In this document: piece by piece, positions 23,348 through 32,699 of the stretch
Layout: each line of letters opens with the position of its first letter
Numbering within the stretch: the stretch's first letter is position 1
Origin: Phreatobacter sp.
GTDB lineage: Bacteria; Pseudomonadota; Alphaproteobacteria; Rhizobiales; Phreatobacteraceae
Assembly (NCBI RefSeq): GCF_027532945.1
Contig: NZ_JAPZTZ010000033.1
Location: forward strand, 1-34,316
Direction: 5' to 3'
DNA: 34,316 nucleotides
Program-made: the position numbers and the translations under genes
The notes under the pieces: model-generated
Databases searched by the model: none
What the model saw: the letters and a program-made list of their open reading frames with translations, nothing else
What the model was told of the DNA's origin: nothing

Positions 23348-24148
23348 TCAGGGCTCCAGGGTGGCGGCGGCGTCGAGAATGGCCGCGACGATGCGGGTGA
23401 GGACGGCTTCGGTGCGGGCGGCGACCGCCTCGTCATAGGTCCAGGGCGGGCTTTCAAGCATGTAGGCGGATTGCGCCAGCTCCATCTGCACGGCATGGAC
23501 GCCCCTCTCCGGCGCGCCGTAATGGCGGGTGATCCAGCCGCCCTTGAAGCGGCCGTCGGCGACGAAGCTCATGCCGGAGGCCTCGGCCTCGCGGATCGCG
23601 GCCTCGCGGATGGCGGGGGCGCAGGACGCGCCGCCATTGGTGCCGATGTTGAAGACGGGGAGCGTGCCGGGGAAGAGGTTCGGCACCTCGGAGCGGATCG
23701 AGTGGCAATCGTAGAGGACGCAATAGCCGTGGCGGATGCGCGTCGTCTCGATGGCGGCGGCCATGGCGGCGTGGAAGGGCGCGAAATAGAGCTGCTTGCG
23801 CCGGCCGATCTCGGCCGGACCCGGTTCGCGGCCCTCGCGATAGATCGGCTCGGCGTCAAAGGTGGTGGTCGGGCAGAGCGTCGTGGTGTTCTGGCCGGGA
23901 TAGAGCGAGACGCCGGAGGGGTCGCGGTTCACGTCGATGACGAAGCGCGAGATCTCCTGGCGGACCACAGTCGCGCCGGTGCGGCGGGCAATACCCTCGT
24001 AGAGCCGGTCGATCCACCAGTCGGTGTCCGGCACCGAGCGGCCGAGGTCGTTCAGCTCCACCGAGACCTCTGGCGGGACCATGGTGCCGACATGCGGCTG
24101 GCCGAGGACGAGCGGGCCATCGCCCGGGATGACGGTGACGGGGGTCAT
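23348..24148 (-). CDS. hutG: N-formylglutamate deformylase
   Basis: The last step of the five-step route: N-formyl-L-glutamate to glutamate plus formate. The 266-aa protein belongs to the N-formylglutamate amidohydrolase family, with [10 protein letters not shown] near the start, [20 protein letters not shown] and the C-terminal [10 protein letters not shown] segment. Presence of hutF in the same locus supports the formylglutamate route rather than direct formiminoglutamase. The start overlaps the hutH stop by 4 nt (ATGA), indicating translational coupling. Confidence 0.95.
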   Translation of the reverse strand: MTPVTVIPGDGPLVLGQPHVGTMVPPEVSVELNDLGRSVPDTDWWIDRLYEGIARRTGATVVRQEISRFVIDVNRDPSGVSLYPGQNTTTLCPTTTFDAEPIYREGREPGPAEIGRRKQLYFAPFHAAMAAAIETTRIRHGYCVLYDCHSIRSEVPNLFPGTLPVFNIGTNGGASCAPAIREAAIREAEASGMSFVADGRFKGGWITRHYGAPERGVHAVQMELAQSAYMLESPPWTYDEAVAARTEAVLTRIVAAILDAAATLEP

Positions 24149-25683
24149 GTCATGTCTCCGAACAACCGCTCGACCACATGGCCGAAGGGCGTCGTCAGGC
24201 CGCCGGCCGCGACGAGGGCACTGGCCGCGGCCATCTCCGCCGACAAGGGGCGGTCGCGGTCGAGCATGGGCGCCACGGCGCGGATCGCCGCGTGCGCCTT
24301 CGCCAGCAGCGGGCTGGTGCGCAAGGGCGCCCGCATGTCGACGCCTTGCGCCGCCATCAGCGCCTCAATGCCGATGATGCGGCAGAGGTTCTCGGCCATG
24401 GGCCCGAGGCGGCGGGCGCCGTGGGTCGCCATGGAGACGTGATCCTCCTGGTTGGCGGAGGTGGGGATCGTGTCGGTGACGGCGGGCGCCGCCTTCTGGC
24501 GGTTCTCCGAGGCGAGCGCTGCGCTCGCCACTTCGGCGATCATGAAGCCGGAATTCAGCCCCGGCTCGCGGACGAGGAAGGCCGGCAGGCCTGAGAGCAC
24601 CGGGTCGACCAGCATGGCGCAGCGGCGCTGGGCGAGGTTGCCGACCTCACAGGCCGCGAGCGCCAGCATGTCGGCGGCGAAGGCCACCGGCTCCGCGTGG
24701 AAGTTACCGCCCGACAGCACGTCGCCATTGTCGGCCATGACGAGGGGATTGTCGGTGACGCCGTTGGCCTCCGCCAGCAGCATCGCTTGAGCCGAGCGGA
24801 TGACGTCGAGCGCTGCGCCCATCACCTGCGGCTGGCAGCGGATGGAATAGGGGTCCTGGACGCGCGGGTCGTCGGCGAGATGCGAGCGGCGGATCTCGCT
24901 GCCCTCCATCAGCGCCCGCAGCACGGCGGCGACGGTGATCTGGCCGGGCTGGCCGCGCAGGGTGTGGATGCGCGCATCGAAGGGCGTGTCCGAGCCGGCA
25001 ATGGCGTCGGTGGAGAGCGCGCCGGTGACGAGGGCCGCGGCGAAGGCGTTCTCGATCAGGAAGAGGCCGTGGAGGGCCAGCGCGGTCGAGACCTGCGTGC
25101 CGTTGAGGAGCGCCAGACCCTCTTTCGGACCGAGGACGACGGGCTTCAGGCCCGCTTTCGCCAGCGCTGCGCCACCATCCATCCGCACGCCGTTCAGGGT
25201 CGCCTCGCCCTCGCCGATCAGCACCGCCGCCATATGGGCGAGCGGCGCGAGATCGCCGGAGGCGCCGACGGAGCCTTGCGCGGGGATCACCGGCAGGATT
25301 CCGGCCTCGAGCATGGCGACCAGCAGCGCGACGGTCGCCGGCTGCACGCCCGAGGCGCCATGGGCGAGGCTCGCCGCCTTCAGGGCCAGCACGAGCCGCA
25401 CGATGGGCTCCTCCAGCGGCTCGCCGATGCCGGCCTGGTGCGAGCGGACGATGTTGACCTGCAGCTCCGCCAGCTTGTCGGCGGGGATGCGGACGCTGGC
25501 GAGCTTGCCGAAGCCGGTATTGACGCCATAGGCCGCGTCGTTGCCGCGGGCCTTGGCCATCAGCAGCTCGTAGCCTCGCTGGATGGCTGGTGCGGTGGCC
25601 GGATCAAGAGCCGGGTTGGCGCCGGCGGCGACACGCCGCCAGAGGCCGAGGCCATTGCCTCCGGCGCGGATCAGATCGGTCAT
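24145..25683 (-). CDS. hutH: Histidine ammonia-lyase
   Basis: The first step: L-histidine to trans-urocanate plus ammonia. The Ala141-Ser142-Gly143 triad in [14 protein letters not shown] cyclises to the MIO electrophile. AYGVNTGFG (51-59) and the C-terminal [11 protein letters not shown] also match the family. Length is 512 aa from the ATG at 25683. The frame stays open upstream into hutI, but the hutI stop overlaps this ATG by 1 nt, so this start gives the expected length. Confidence 0.98.
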   Translation of the reverse strand: MTDLIRAGGNGLGLWRRVAAGANPALDPATAPAIQRGYELLMAKARGNDAAYGVNTGFGKLASVRIPADKLAELQVNIVRSHQAGIGEPLEEPIVRLVLALKAASLAHGASGVQPATVALLVAMLEAGILPVIPAQGSVGASGDLAPLAHMAAVLIGEGEATLNGVRMDGGAALAKAGLKPVVLGPKEGLALLNGTQVSTALALHGLFLIENAFAAALVTGALSTDAIAGSDTPFDARIHTLRGQPGQITVAAVLRALMEGSEIRRSHLADDPRVQDPYSIRCQPQVMGAALDVIRSAQAMLLAEANGVTDNPLVMADNGDVLSGGNFHAEPVAFAADMLALAACEVGNLAQRRCAMLVDPVLSGLPAFLVREPGLNSGFMIAEVASAALASENRQKAAPAVTDTIPTSANQEDHVSMATHGARRLGPMAENLCRIIGIEALMAAQGVDMRAPLRTSPLLAKAHAAIRAVAPMLDRDRPLSAEMAAASALVAAGGLTTPFGHVVERLFGDMT

Positions 25684-26888
25684 CAGGCGCCTCGGTGGCG
25701 GGCATGCAAGGGGTTGAAGCCGATCCGATAGACGAGTTCGGCGAGCCGTTCCACCGACCACAGGCACAGGTCGGCCCGGCGCCCCGGTTCCAGCACGCCG
25801 ATATCGTCGCGGCCGAGGGCCTTCGCTGCATGACGGGTGAAGCCGAGCAGGCATTCCGCCACGGTGAGGCGGAAGAGCGTCGCGCCCATGTTCATGGCGA
25901 GGAGCGGCGAGGTGAGCGGCGAGGAGCCCGGATTGGAATCGGTGGCAAGCGCCATGGCCGTGCCATGGCGGCGGAAGGCCTCGACCGGGGGCAACTTGGT
26001 CTCCCGGATAAAATAGAAGGCGCCCGGCAGCAGGACGGCGACAGTGCCGGCCCTGGCCATGGCCGCGGCGCCCTCCTCGTCGGTATATTCGAGATGGTCG
26101 GCCGAGAGCGCGCGATGATCGGCGGCGAGCTTCGCGCCATGGAGGTTGGAGAGCTGGTCGGCATGGAGCTTCACCGGCAGGCCATGCCTGGCCGCCGCGG
26201 CGAAGACGCGGGCTGTCTCCTCGGGCGAGAAGGCGATGCCCTCGCAGAAAGCATCCACCGCATCGGCGAGGCCGTGGCGGGCGATGGAGGGGATCATCTT
26301 GTGGCAGACGAGGTCGAGATAGGCGGCCTTGTCGCCGTTGGCCTCGGGCGGCAGGGCATGGGCGCCGAGGAAGGTCGTGACCACGCCGACATTGCGCGCC
26401 TCGGCGAGGGAGCGCGCCACCTGCAGCTGCTTCTCCTCGGTCTCGAGATCGAGGCCGTAGCCGGACTTGATCTCGACCGTCGTGATCCCTTCCGCGATCA
26501 GCTGGTCGAGGCGCGGCAGGGTCGCCTCGGCGAGATCGCGGGGCTTGGCCGCCCGCGTCGCCTTCACCGTCGAGACGATGCCGCCGCCGGCGCGGGCGAT
26601 CTCCTCGTAGCTCGCGCCCTTCAGCCGCAGCTCGAATTCATGGGCGCGATTGCCGGCATAGACGAGATGGGTATGGCAATCGATGAGGCCAGGGGTGAGC
26701 CAGCGGCCGTCGCAGCGGATGGTCTCCACCGGATCGAGCCGCGGCGCATCGGCCCTGGCGCCGACATAGACGATGCGCCCTCCCGAGGTCGCGACAATGC
26801 CATCCTCAATGAGGCCGAGGCCGTGGTCCGCGCCGGTTCCGGCCATGGTGGCCAGCCGCGCGTCGCGGAAGAGCCGGTCAACGCGCAT
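25683..26888 (-). CDS. hutI: Imidazolonepropionase
   Basis: The third step: 4-imidazolone-5-propionate to N-formimino-L-glutamate. The 401-aa amidohydrolase has the metal-binding D-C-H72-T-H74 strand, [31 protein letters not shown] and [10 protein letters not shown]. It is the first gene of the minus-strand hut operon. The start is supported by a GAGAG sequence 7 nt upstream. It is divergent from hutF across a short intergenic region. Confidence 0.97.
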   Translation of the reverse strand: MRVDRLFRDARLATMAGTGADHGLGLIEDGIVATSGGRIVYVGARADAPRLDPVETIRCDGRWLTPGLIDCHTHLVYAGNRAHEFELRLKGASYEEIARAGGGIVSTVKATRAAKPRDLAEATLPRLDQLIAEGITTVEIKSGYGLDLETEEKQLQVARSLAEARNVGVVTTFLGAHALPPEANGDKAAYLDLVCHKMIPSIARHGLADAVDAFCEGIAFSPEETARVFAAAARHGLPVKLHADQLSNLHGAKLAADHRALSADHLEYTDEEGAAAMARAGTVAVLLPGAFYFIRETKLPPVEAFRRHGTAMALATDSNPGSSPLTSPLLAMNMGATLFRLTVAECLLGFTRHAAKALGRDDIGVLEPGRRADLCLWSVERLAELVYRIGFNPLHARHRGA

Positions 26889-26958
26889 GGGATGCTCTCG
26901 GCACGTCGTATTCCTCGCCCAACAGTGCTAGGCGAAAAACCGTAGCATGGAGACGGCG
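26889..26958. promoter_or_regulatory. Divergent hutI/hutF intergenic region
   Basis: About 70 bp must carry promoters for both the hutIHGU operon and hutF. I found no convincing palindrome resembling a HutC operator and no clear -35/-10 pair. A ribosome-binding site GGAG (26949-26952) fits the hutF ATG at 26959. No hutC, hutD or hut transporter gene is in the window. Confidence 0.45.
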
Positions 26959-28317
26959 ATGGACAAGCTCCATCTGGACCGGGCGCTGACGCCCGAGGGC
27001 TGGCGCGACAACGTGACCGTGACGGTCGGCGCGAACGGGCGAATCGCCGCGATCAACGACGGCGCGGAGGCCGGCGCGACGCGCATTCCCGGCATCGCCC
27101 TGCCCGGCCTGCCGAACCTGCATTCCCACGCGTTCCAGCGCGGCATGGCCGGCATGACCGAGGCCGCCGGCACGGGCGAGGATTCGTTCTGGACCTGGCG
27201 CGACTGGATGTATCGCTTTGCGCTGGCGCTCGAGCCGGAGGATGTCGAGGCCATCGCGGCGCTCGCCTATGTCGAGATGCTGGAGGCCGGGTTCACCACG
27301 GTCGGCGAGTTCCACTACCTCCATCACGGCCGCGACGGTCGGCCCTATGCCGACCCGGCAGAGCTCGCCCGCTGCTGCATCGCCGCGGCCGAGGCGACCG
27401 GCCTCGGCATCACCATCCTCCCCGTCTTCTACGCCCATTCCGGTTTCGGCGGCCTGGCACCCGGCGAGGGCCAGCGGCGCTTCATCAGCGATCTCGACCT
27501 GTTCGCCCGGGTGGCGGAGGGCGCGCGGGAGGCGGCAGGGGCCTATGCCCGCGGCGGCTTCGGCATCGCGCCTCATTCGCTCAGGGCGGTAACGCGGGAG
27601 GAGCTCACCGCGTTGCTGACGACCTTCCGCCAAGGTCCCGTCCACATCCACGTCTCCGAACAGGTCAAGGAGGTGGAGGACTGCCTCGCCGCCCACGGGA
27701 CGCGGCCCATCGCGCTGCTCGGCGACTGGGCGGAGCTGTCGGACCGCTGGTGCCTGATCCACGCCACCCATGCGGATTCCTCCGAGGTGCAGCAGATGGC
27801 GGCGGCGGGCGCCGTGGTCGGCCTCTGCCCGGTGACGGAGGCCAATCTCGGCGACGGTCTCTTCGCCGGCGTCGACTTCAAGGTGCGCGGCGGCCTGTTC
27901 GGCATCGGAACGGATTCGAACGTGGCGATTTCCGCCGCGGGCGAATTGTCCATGCTCGACTATGCCCAGCGTTTCGCCACCCGCCGCCGCACCGCCATGG
28001 CGGATCGCGGCCGCTCGACCGGGCGGACGCTGGTGGAGGCGTGCCTTGCCGGCGGGGTTCAGGCTCTGGGGCTCGGTACAGGCGGCATCGTGGTTGGCGC
28101 GCCGGCCGATCTCGTGGTTCTCGACGCCGGGCACATGGCCTTCGCCGGCCGCGAGGGCGACGCCGTGCTGGATTCGTGGATCTTCGGGCCCTCGACGGGC
28201 GCGATCCGCGAGGTCTGGGTGTCGGGCCGGCGTGTGGTGGACGGCGGGCGGCACGTCGCACGGAGTGCCGTGGAAGCGCGGGCTCGGACGGTGCTGGAGC
28301 GGGTGATCGGGGGGTAA
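26959..28317 (+). CDS. hutF: Formimidoylglutamate deiminase
   Basis: The fourth step: N-formimino-L-glutamate to N-formyl-L-glutamate plus ammonia. The protein (452 aa from 26959) is an amidohydrolase of the cytosine-deaminase-like group with H55-S-H57 (NLHSHAFQRGMAGMTEA), GEFHYLHH, HIHVSEQ, HATHAD and GTDSNVAIS. The ATG at 26959 has GGAG at a 6-nt spacing; the ATG at 26947 has none. It is divergent from hutI, so both arms of the pathway are likely co-regulated. Confidence 0.95.
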   Translation: MDKLHLDRALTPEGWRDNVTVTVGANGRIAAINDGAEAGATRIPGIALPGLPNLHSHAFQRGMAGMTEAAGTGEDSFWTWRDWMYRFALALEPEDVEAIAALAYVEMLEAGFTTVGEFHYLHHGRDGRPYADPAELARCCIAAAEATGLGITILPVFYAHSGFGGLAPGEGQRRFISDLDLFARVAEGAREAAGAYARGGFGIAPHSLRAVTREELTALLTTFRQGPVHIHVSEQVKEVEDCLAAHGTRPIALLGDWAELSDRWCLIHATHADSSEVQQMAAAGAVVGLCPVTEANLGDGLFAGVDFKVRGGLFGIGTDSNVAISAAGELSMLDYAQRFATRRRTAMADRGRSTGRTLVEACLAGGVQALGLGTGGIVVGAPADLVVLDAGHMAFAGREGDAVLDSWIFGPSTGAIREVWVSGRRVVDGGRHVARSAVEARARTVLERVIGG

Positions 28318-28324
28318 GGCGCTC

Positions 28325-28363
28325 GGCTCCGCGTGACGGCGTCTTGCACGACGCAATGGAGCC
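28325..28363. terminator. Two-stem hairpin between convergent hutF and uraD, candidate terminator
   Basis: Outer arms GGCTCC (28325-28330) and GGAGCC (28358-28363) enclose an inner hairpin GCGTC-TTGCAC-GACGC (28339-28354). It occupies most of the 62-bp space between convergent stop codons. There is no clear T run, so the terminator role is inferred from position. Confidence 0.45.
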
Positions 28364-28379
28364 CCTGCAGCCAAACGCC

Positions 28380-28886
28380 CTACGGCAACACATCCTTCAG
28401 CCGCAGCAGCGCGATGCGCTCGATCTGCGTCAGCGCCTCGGCGAATTCCGCAGCCGCATCGTTCTGCAGCCGCGCCTCGAAGGCCGCACGGATCTCGTCC
28501 TTGGTCCGGCCCTTCACCGCCAGGATGAAGGGAAAGCCGAAGCGCGCCTTGTAGGCCTCGTTCAGCCGCGTGAAGTCGGTCCGCTCCGCATCGGTCAGGC
28601 GGTCAAGGCCGGCGGAGGCCTGTTCGCCGGTCGATTCGGCGGTGAGACGACCAGCGGCGGCGAGCTTGCCGGCGAGGTCCGGATGGGCCTGGATGAGCGC
28701 CATCTTGGCGTCGTCACCGGCGGCGCGCATCACCGTGACCATCGCCGCGTGAAGCCCCTCCGCCGTGTCCTGCTCTGCGCCGATGCCCCGATCGAAGGCG
28801 CCTTCCGCGATCCAGGGCGAATGTTCCCAGACGGCGGCGAAGCGCGCGAGGAAGGCAGCGCGGTCGAGACGAGACGGCAGGGACAT
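28380..28886 (-). CDS. uraD: 2-oxo-4-hydroxy-4-carboxy-5-ureidoimidazoline (OHCU) decarboxylase
   Basis: Catalyses decarboxylation of OHCU to S-allantoin at the end of urate oxidation. The 168-aa protein has the diagnostic HPDLAGK with catalytic His68, followed by STGEQASAGLD containing the conserved Glu/Gln pair, and ends RLKDVLP. A GGAG lies 5 nt before the ATG at 28886. No uricase, HIU hydrolase (uraH) or allantoinase gene is in the window, so this is a detached member of the purine-degradation pathway. Confidence 0.93.
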   Translation of the reverse strand: MSLPSRLDRAAFLARFAAVWEHSPWIAEGAFDRGIGAEQDTAEGLHAAMVTVMRAAGDDAKMALIQAHPDLAGKLAAAGRLTAESTGEQASAGLDRLTDAERTDFTRLNEAYKARFGFPFILAVKGRTKDEIRAAFEARLQNDAAAEFAEALTQIERIALLRLKDVLP

Positions 28887-28939
28887 CGGCGCTCCGGCGG
28901 CTGGGACTGGCCGGACCCTAGCGAGGGCGGCGCGCCGCG

Positions 28940-29467
28940 TCACTCGACCTTTTCGTTGGGATAGACGCCCCAGAGGCGCGTCTGCTCGATCCAGCCATCG
29001 AAGCCGGGACCGATGATGCGGCACCATGTGCCGGAGCAGCTCTTCACGGAGGCCTGAACGCGGGGTTCAAGGCGGGCGACGATGCGGTCACCACCGGGGC
29101 GGTTCATCAGCGCGACGAGGTCGGTGGAACCGCTGCGCGGCATGACCATGCCGGTGCGGCGGCCGGACAGCATGGAGTGGAAAACCCAGGTCTCGGTGCC
29201 CTCGTGGTCACGGATGCGCCGCCAGTTCTCGAATTCGGCGGTGACCTCCACGGGAAGGCCGGAGCGCTGATAGATCCAGACGACCTGGTGATCGCGGGTC
29301 GGGCCCATGCGCGCGTTGACGCGCTCGGACTTGAGGCTGACGAAGCGCGGCACCGGCAGGCGCGTCGCCGAGCCGATGGAACCGGTGACCTCCGCCGCCG
29401 CCGGAAGCGGCAGGACGACAGTCAGGACGAGGGCGGCGAGGGCCGCGATCGATCGGAAGCAACGCAT
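28940..29467 (-). CDS. SH3-domain-containing secreted protein
   Basis: A 175-aa protein with a Sec-type signal peptide (MRCFRSIAALAALVLTVVLPLPAAA) and two bacterial SH3-like units. The first (about 50-105) has VNARMGPTRDHQVVWIYQRSG and WRRIRDHEGTETWVFHSML. The second (about 115-168) has a CSGTWCRI segment and GWIEQTRLWGVYP. Such periplasmic SH3 proteins are thought to bind peptidoglycan peptides or proteins; the partner is unknown. It is divergent from the hydroxyacid dehydrogenase gene. Confidence 0.85.
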   Translation of the reverse strand: MRCFRSIAALAALVLTVVLPLPAAAEVTGSIGSATRLPVPRFVSLKSERVNARMGPTRDHQVVWIYQRSGLPVEVTAEFENWRRIRDHEGTETWVFHSMLSGRRTGMVMPRSGSTDLVALMNRPGGDRIVARLEPRVQASVKSCSGTWCRIIGPGFDGWIEQTRLWGVYPNEKVE

Positions 29468-29675
29468 ACGCAACTCACCCGCAGGCACGAGACTGCTGAG
29501 ACAGAGGTTCGGACCCTTCGAAAGACGGGGCTTTCGGCCGGTCCGACGGCTTTGTCTGGCGCGGCCCATCTGTTAGAGAGGTCGCGCCGTGGGCAGTGTC
29601 GCCCGTCAGGGTTAAGACAGGCTTGATGGCCGCCCGTTCCCACCCGGGACGCGTCGCTTTTTCAGAGGTTTGGGC

Positions 29676-30674
29676 ATGGCGAACCGCAAGAAGCCGCTCG
29701 TCGTCGTGACGAGGAAACTCCCCGACAGCGTCGAGACGCGGATGCGCGAGCTGTTCGATACGCGGCTGAACGTCGACGACCGGCCGCTGAGCCAGGCCGA
29801 ACTCGCCGCCGCGGTGAAGGAGGCCGATGTGATCGTGCCGACCGTCACCGACAGGATCGACGCGGCCTTGCTGTCGCAGGCCGGCCCGCAGCTGCGCCTC
29901 ATCGCCCAGTTCGGCAACGGCGTCGACAATATCGACGTGGCGAGCGCCGTTCAGCGCGGCATCACCGTCACCAACACGCCGGGCGTCCTCACCGAGGATA
30001 CGGCGGACATGACAATGGCGCTGATCCTTGCCGTGCCGCGCCGCCTCGCCGAGGGCTTCGAGGTTCTGGAGCACGGGGAATGGGGCGGCTGGTCGCCGAC
30101 CTGGATGCTCGGCAAGCGCATCCATGGCAAGCGGCTCGGCATCGTCGGCATGGGCAGGATCGGCCAGGCGCTGGCGCGCCGCGCCGCCGCCTTCGGCATG
30201 CAGATCCACTACCACAACCGCCGCCGCCTGCCGGAGAAGCTCGAGCAGGGGCTGGACGCGACCTATTGGGAGAGCCTCGACCAGATGCTCGCCCGCATGG
30301 ACATCGTCTCAGTGAATTGCCCGCACACGCCGGCGACCTATCACCTGCTCTCGGCCCGGCGGCTGAAGCTGCTGAAGAAGGACGCCTATATCGTCAATAC
30401 CGCCCGCGGTGAGATCATCGACGAGGTGGCGCTGACGCGGATGATCGAGGCGGGTGAATTGGCAGGCGCAGGCCTCGACGTCTTCGAGCACGAGCCGGCG
30501 GTGAACCCGCGCCTCCTGAAGCTCGCCAAGGCCGGCAAGGTGGTGCTGCTGCCGCATATGGGCTCGGCCACGGTCGAGGGCCGCGTCGACATGGGCGACA
30601 AGGTCATCGTCAACATCAAGACCTTCATGGACGGCCACAAGCCGCCGGACCGCGTGCTGCCGAGCATGCTCTAA
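29676..30674 (+). CDS. D-isomer-specific 2-hydroxyacid dehydrogenase (glyoxylate/hydroxypyruvate reductase-like)
   Basis: A 332-aa NAD(P)-dependent dehydrogenase. The Rossmann motif is GMGRIG (158-163), and HNRRRLP follows the second strand, where basic residues suggest NADP(H) use. The catalytic set is Arg244 (NTARGE), Glu273 (EHEP) and His294 (LLPHMGSAT). GNGVDNIDV and the length match D-glycerate dehydrogenase/glyoxylate reductases. The substrate is not fixed by sequence. The ATG at 29676 has AGAGG 7 nt upstream. Its TAA overlaps the stop of convergent hepT in CTAA. Confidence 0.9.
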   Translation: MANRKKPLVVVTRKLPDSVETRMRELFDTRLNVDDRPLSQAELAAAVKEADVIVPTVTDRIDAALLSQAGPQLRLIAQFGNGVDNIDVASAVQRGITVTNTPGVLTEDTADMTMALILAVPRRLAEGFEVLEHGEWGGWSPTWMLGKRIHGKRLGIVGMGRIGQALARRAAAFGMQIHYHNRRRLPEKLEQGLDATYWESLDQMLARMDIVSVNCPHTPATYHLLSARRLKLLKKDAYIVNTARGEIIDEVALTRMIEAGELAGAGLDVFEHEPAVNPRLLKLAKAGKVVLLPHMGSATVEGRVDMGDKVIVNIKTFMDGHKPPDRVLPSML

Positions 30675-31018
30675 GCGCCGACACCGCCGATCTCCGCGTC
30701 GACGACGGCGAGGAGACTTGGCAGGTGGTTCCGTACCGTCGTGAAGACAAAGCGCGCGGCAACATCGTCGTAGTCGTGGCGGTAGATGTTCCCGGACCCC
30801 ATGATGTTGCGCCATGGCTGGTCGGGATGGCGATCGCGCACGTCCGGGCTCAGCCGCCGCGAAGCCTCCGAGATGATCTCCAGGCAGCGGACGACCGCAT
30901 AGAGGGTCTTGGTGTCATCGCCCAGCGATAGTGCGTCGTGCCCCGCCGTCCAGGCTATGGCGAGCATGATGCTGTCGCGGATGTCGAGAAGAGCGGAAAG
31001 ATCGCGATCAGAAGGCAT
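30671..31018 (-). CDS. hepT: HepT-like (DUF86) toxin, predicted ribonuclease of a HepT/MntA pair
   Basis: A 115-aa all-alpha HEPN/DUF86 protein (ATG at 31018; 31027 is also possible). Canonical HepT toxins carry R-x4-6-H-x-Y. Here the segment is SGNIYRHDY, so the usual Arg position is Gly76 and the Arg has moved next to the His (R80-H81-D-Y83). The family assignment is clear from PWRNIMG...RHDYDDV and the N-terminal DLSALLDIRDSI. It overlaps the end of mntA by 11 nt, so the two are co-translated. MntA-type partners neutralise HepT by adding AMP to the motif Tyr. Confidence 0.85.
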   Translation of the reverse strand: MPSDRDLSALLDIRDSIMLAIAWTAGHDALSLGDDTKTLYAVVRCLEIISEASRRLSPDVRDRHPDQPWRNIMGSGNIYRHDYDDVAARFVFTTVRNHLPSLLAVVDAEIGGVGA

Positions 31019-31304
31019 AGAGCGCATCGCGCTCGACAGATGCCCGCACTTTCGGTTTCAGGGTCTCGCGATTGGCGACATCGACCCTGGCGGGAAAGAG
31101 GTCCCGGATGAAGGCGACAAGACCGGCATAGCCGAAAACATCCATCGGATGATCGGCCGCGATATCGACGAGGATGTCGATGTCGGACGAAGCGCCGCTC
31201 CCATCTCGCGCGGTCGAGCCAAACAGCGCAGCATGCCGCACGCCGAGGCGACGAAGATCACCTTCGTGGCGCTTCAGGACATCAAGAATGGCGGCGCGGT
31301 CCAT
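31008..31304 (-). CDS. mntA: MntA-like minimal nucleotidyltransferase antitoxin
   Basis: A 98-aa nucleotidyltransferase with G29-S30-x10-D41-x-D43 (GSTARDGSGASSDIDILVD) and a third acidic residue in RVDVA (Asp75), the minimal NTase active site. In type VII toxin-antitoxin pairs this protein AMPylates HepT. It precedes and overlaps hepT. It is followed upstream, on the same strand after 31 bp, by the moeB-like gene's end at 31336, so readthrough from that operon is possible. Confidence 0.9.
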   Translation of the reverse strand: MDRAAILDVLKRHEGDLRRLGVRHAALFGSTARDGSGASSDIDILVDIAADHPMDVFGYAGLVAFIRDLFPARVDVANRETLKPKVRASVERDALYAF

Positions 31305-31335
31305 GATCCAATGGTAGCGCCGGCCGGTCTCGCCA

Positions 31336-32109
31336 TCAACGTGTCGTGCCGTTCAGCGGGTTGTCCGGGTCCCAGCGGTAGCGGACGGTCTCGAAGCGCA
31401 TGGCGCGCGTGTCGATCATCAGCAGCCGCCCGACGAGGCCCTCGCCGAAGCCGGTGATCTCGCGGATCACCTCCAGTGCCATCATCGAGCCGATGATGCC
31501 GGTGAGTGCGCCGAGGATGCCGGCCTCCTGGCAGGAGGGCACCGTGCCGGGCGGCGGCGCATCCGGGAACAGGCAGCGATAGGTCGGGTTCGGGCGGCCG
31601 TCGGGGCCGGTCTCGTGCGGGCGCAGCGTCGTCAACGTGGCGTCGAACGTGCCGACAGCGGCCGTCACCAGCGGCTTTCCGGCATGGAAACAGGCATCGG
31701 AGACAGCGTAGCGGGTGGCGAAATTGTCCGAGCCGTCGGCAACGATGTCGTAAGCGGCGAGAAGCCCGGCGGCATTGTCCGGCGTCAGCCGCGCGACATG
31801 CGAGACAACTTCGACATGCGGGTTAAGCCGGCGGATCGCATTGGCCGCGCTCTCGGTCTTGAGGACACCGACATCATCGGTCCGGTGGATGACCTGCCGC
31901 TGCAGGTTCGACAGTGCCACGGCGTCATCGTCGACGATGCCGATGGTGCCGACCCCCGCCGCGGCGAGATAGAGAAGGAGCGGCGCGCCAAGCCCGCCGG
32001 CGCCGATGACGAGCACTTTCGCCGCCTTCAGCTGCTGCTGGCCGGGGCCTCCCACCTCGCGCAGGACGATGTGGCGGGCGTAGCGCTCGAGTTCCTCGGC
32101 CGAGAACAT
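31336..32109 (-). CDS. moeB: HesA/MoeB/ThiF-family adenylyltransferase (MoeB-like)
   Basis: A 257-aa E1-like enzyme that adenylates a ubiquitin-fold sulfur carrier (MoaD or ThiS). ATP-binding GAGGLG, the R-finger-type SNLQRQVIHRTDDVG, and ADGSDNFATRY are present. The zinc CxxC pairs of E. coli MoeB are missing: the first reads T-Y-R-C, and the C-terminus (RYRWDPDNPL) has none, as in several alphaproteobacterial homologs. Its start overlaps the ComE-like gene's stop by 1 nt. MoaD lies 28 kb away, so either carrier is possible. Confidence 0.85.
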   Translation of the reverse strand: MFSAEELERYARHIVLREVGGPGQQQLKAAKVLVIGAGGLGAPLLLYLAAAGVGTIGIVDDDAVALSNLQRQVIHRTDDVGVLKTESAANAIRRLNPHVEVVSHVARLTPDNAAGLLAAYDIVADGSDNFATRYAVSDACFHAGKPLVTAAVGTFDATLTTLRPHETGPDGRPNPTYRCLFPDAPPPGTVPSCQEAGILGALTGIIGSMMALEVIREITGFGEGLVGRLLMIDTRAMRFETVRYRWDPDNPLNGTTR

Positions 32110-32699
32110 CAGTCGATCGTCAGGCCGAGGGCCTGCCGCACCCGCACGCGGATGGCATGGCCGTCGCGGGTCGGCAGGACACGCTCACGCTCGGCCTGGT
32201 CGATCTTGACGACCGCGACGCAGGGGCCGTTGCCAAGCGAGGTGGCGCGGGCGGCGAGCGCCTCGACGTCGCCCATCGCCGCGATGGCGCGGGCGTCCTG
32301 GATGCCGGTCGCCGCCGCGACCGCCGCGATATCGGTGACCACGCTGTGGCTCGCCTGGCCGCCGGTCTCGCCATAGAGGCCGTTGTCCAGCACCACCACG
32401 GTGAGGTTCTTCGGCGCCTGTACGGCGATGGTGGCGAAGGAGCCGAGGCCCATCAGCATCTCGCCGTCACCGGTCACCGCGATGACCGGCGTGTCGGGGC
32501 GGGCGAGGGCGAGGCCGAGCGCCATGACGGCGCAGCCGCCCATGGCGCCCCAGAGATAGACGTTGCGATCATGGTCGCCGCAGGCGGCGACGTCATAGGT
32601 CGGCGAGCCGAGGCCGGTGACGACGATGGCATCGCCCCGATCCTTCAAGAGGCGGGCGACCACGGCGCGGCGGTCGAGGCGGGCGGGGATCGCGCTCAT
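32109..32699 (-). CDS. TPP-dependent decarboxylase, catalytic-type subunit (ComE/sulfopyruvate decarboxylase beta-like)
   Basis: A 196-aa TPP-binding (PP) domain. The TPP/Mg motif runs from GDGE (77-80) to Asn106 in VVLDNGLYGETGG, and WGAMGGCAVMALGLALA precedes it. Split TPP decarboxylases of this size pair with a Pyr-domain subunit: ComDE sulfopyruvate decarboxylase or the related phosphonopyruvate decarboxylase. The partner lies immediately upstream with a 4-nt ATGA overlap. Substrate not determined; a 2-oxo acid with an acidic C3 substituent is likely. Confidence 0.8.
   Translation of the reverse strand: MSAIPARLDRRAVVARLLKDRGDAIVVTGLGSPTYDVAACGDHDRNVYLWGAMGGCAVMALGLALARPDTPVIAVTGDGEMLMGLGSFATIAVQAPKNLTVVVLDNGLYGETGGQASHSVVTDIAAVAAATGIQDARAIAAMGDVEALAARATSLGNGPCVAVVKIDQAERERVLPTRDGHAIRVRVRQALGLTID

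Noticed and set aside
21018-23438. An 806-codon open frame on the plus strand over the thiolase end and antisense to hutU
   Set aside because: It is out of frame with a clear thiolase and antisense to a complete hutU, with Arg/Asp/Ala-rich shadow composition and no family features. High GC leaves few stops in such frames.
26889-26958. HutC operator in the hutI/hutF gap
   Set aside because: No palindrome resembling a HutC site could be found by eye, and no hutC gene is in the window.
26878-28374. A 498-codon minus-strand frame antisense to hutF
   Set aside because: hutF on the plus strand has all catalytic motifs and a ribosome-binding site; the antisense product is a low-information Arg/Gly/Asp-rich shadow.
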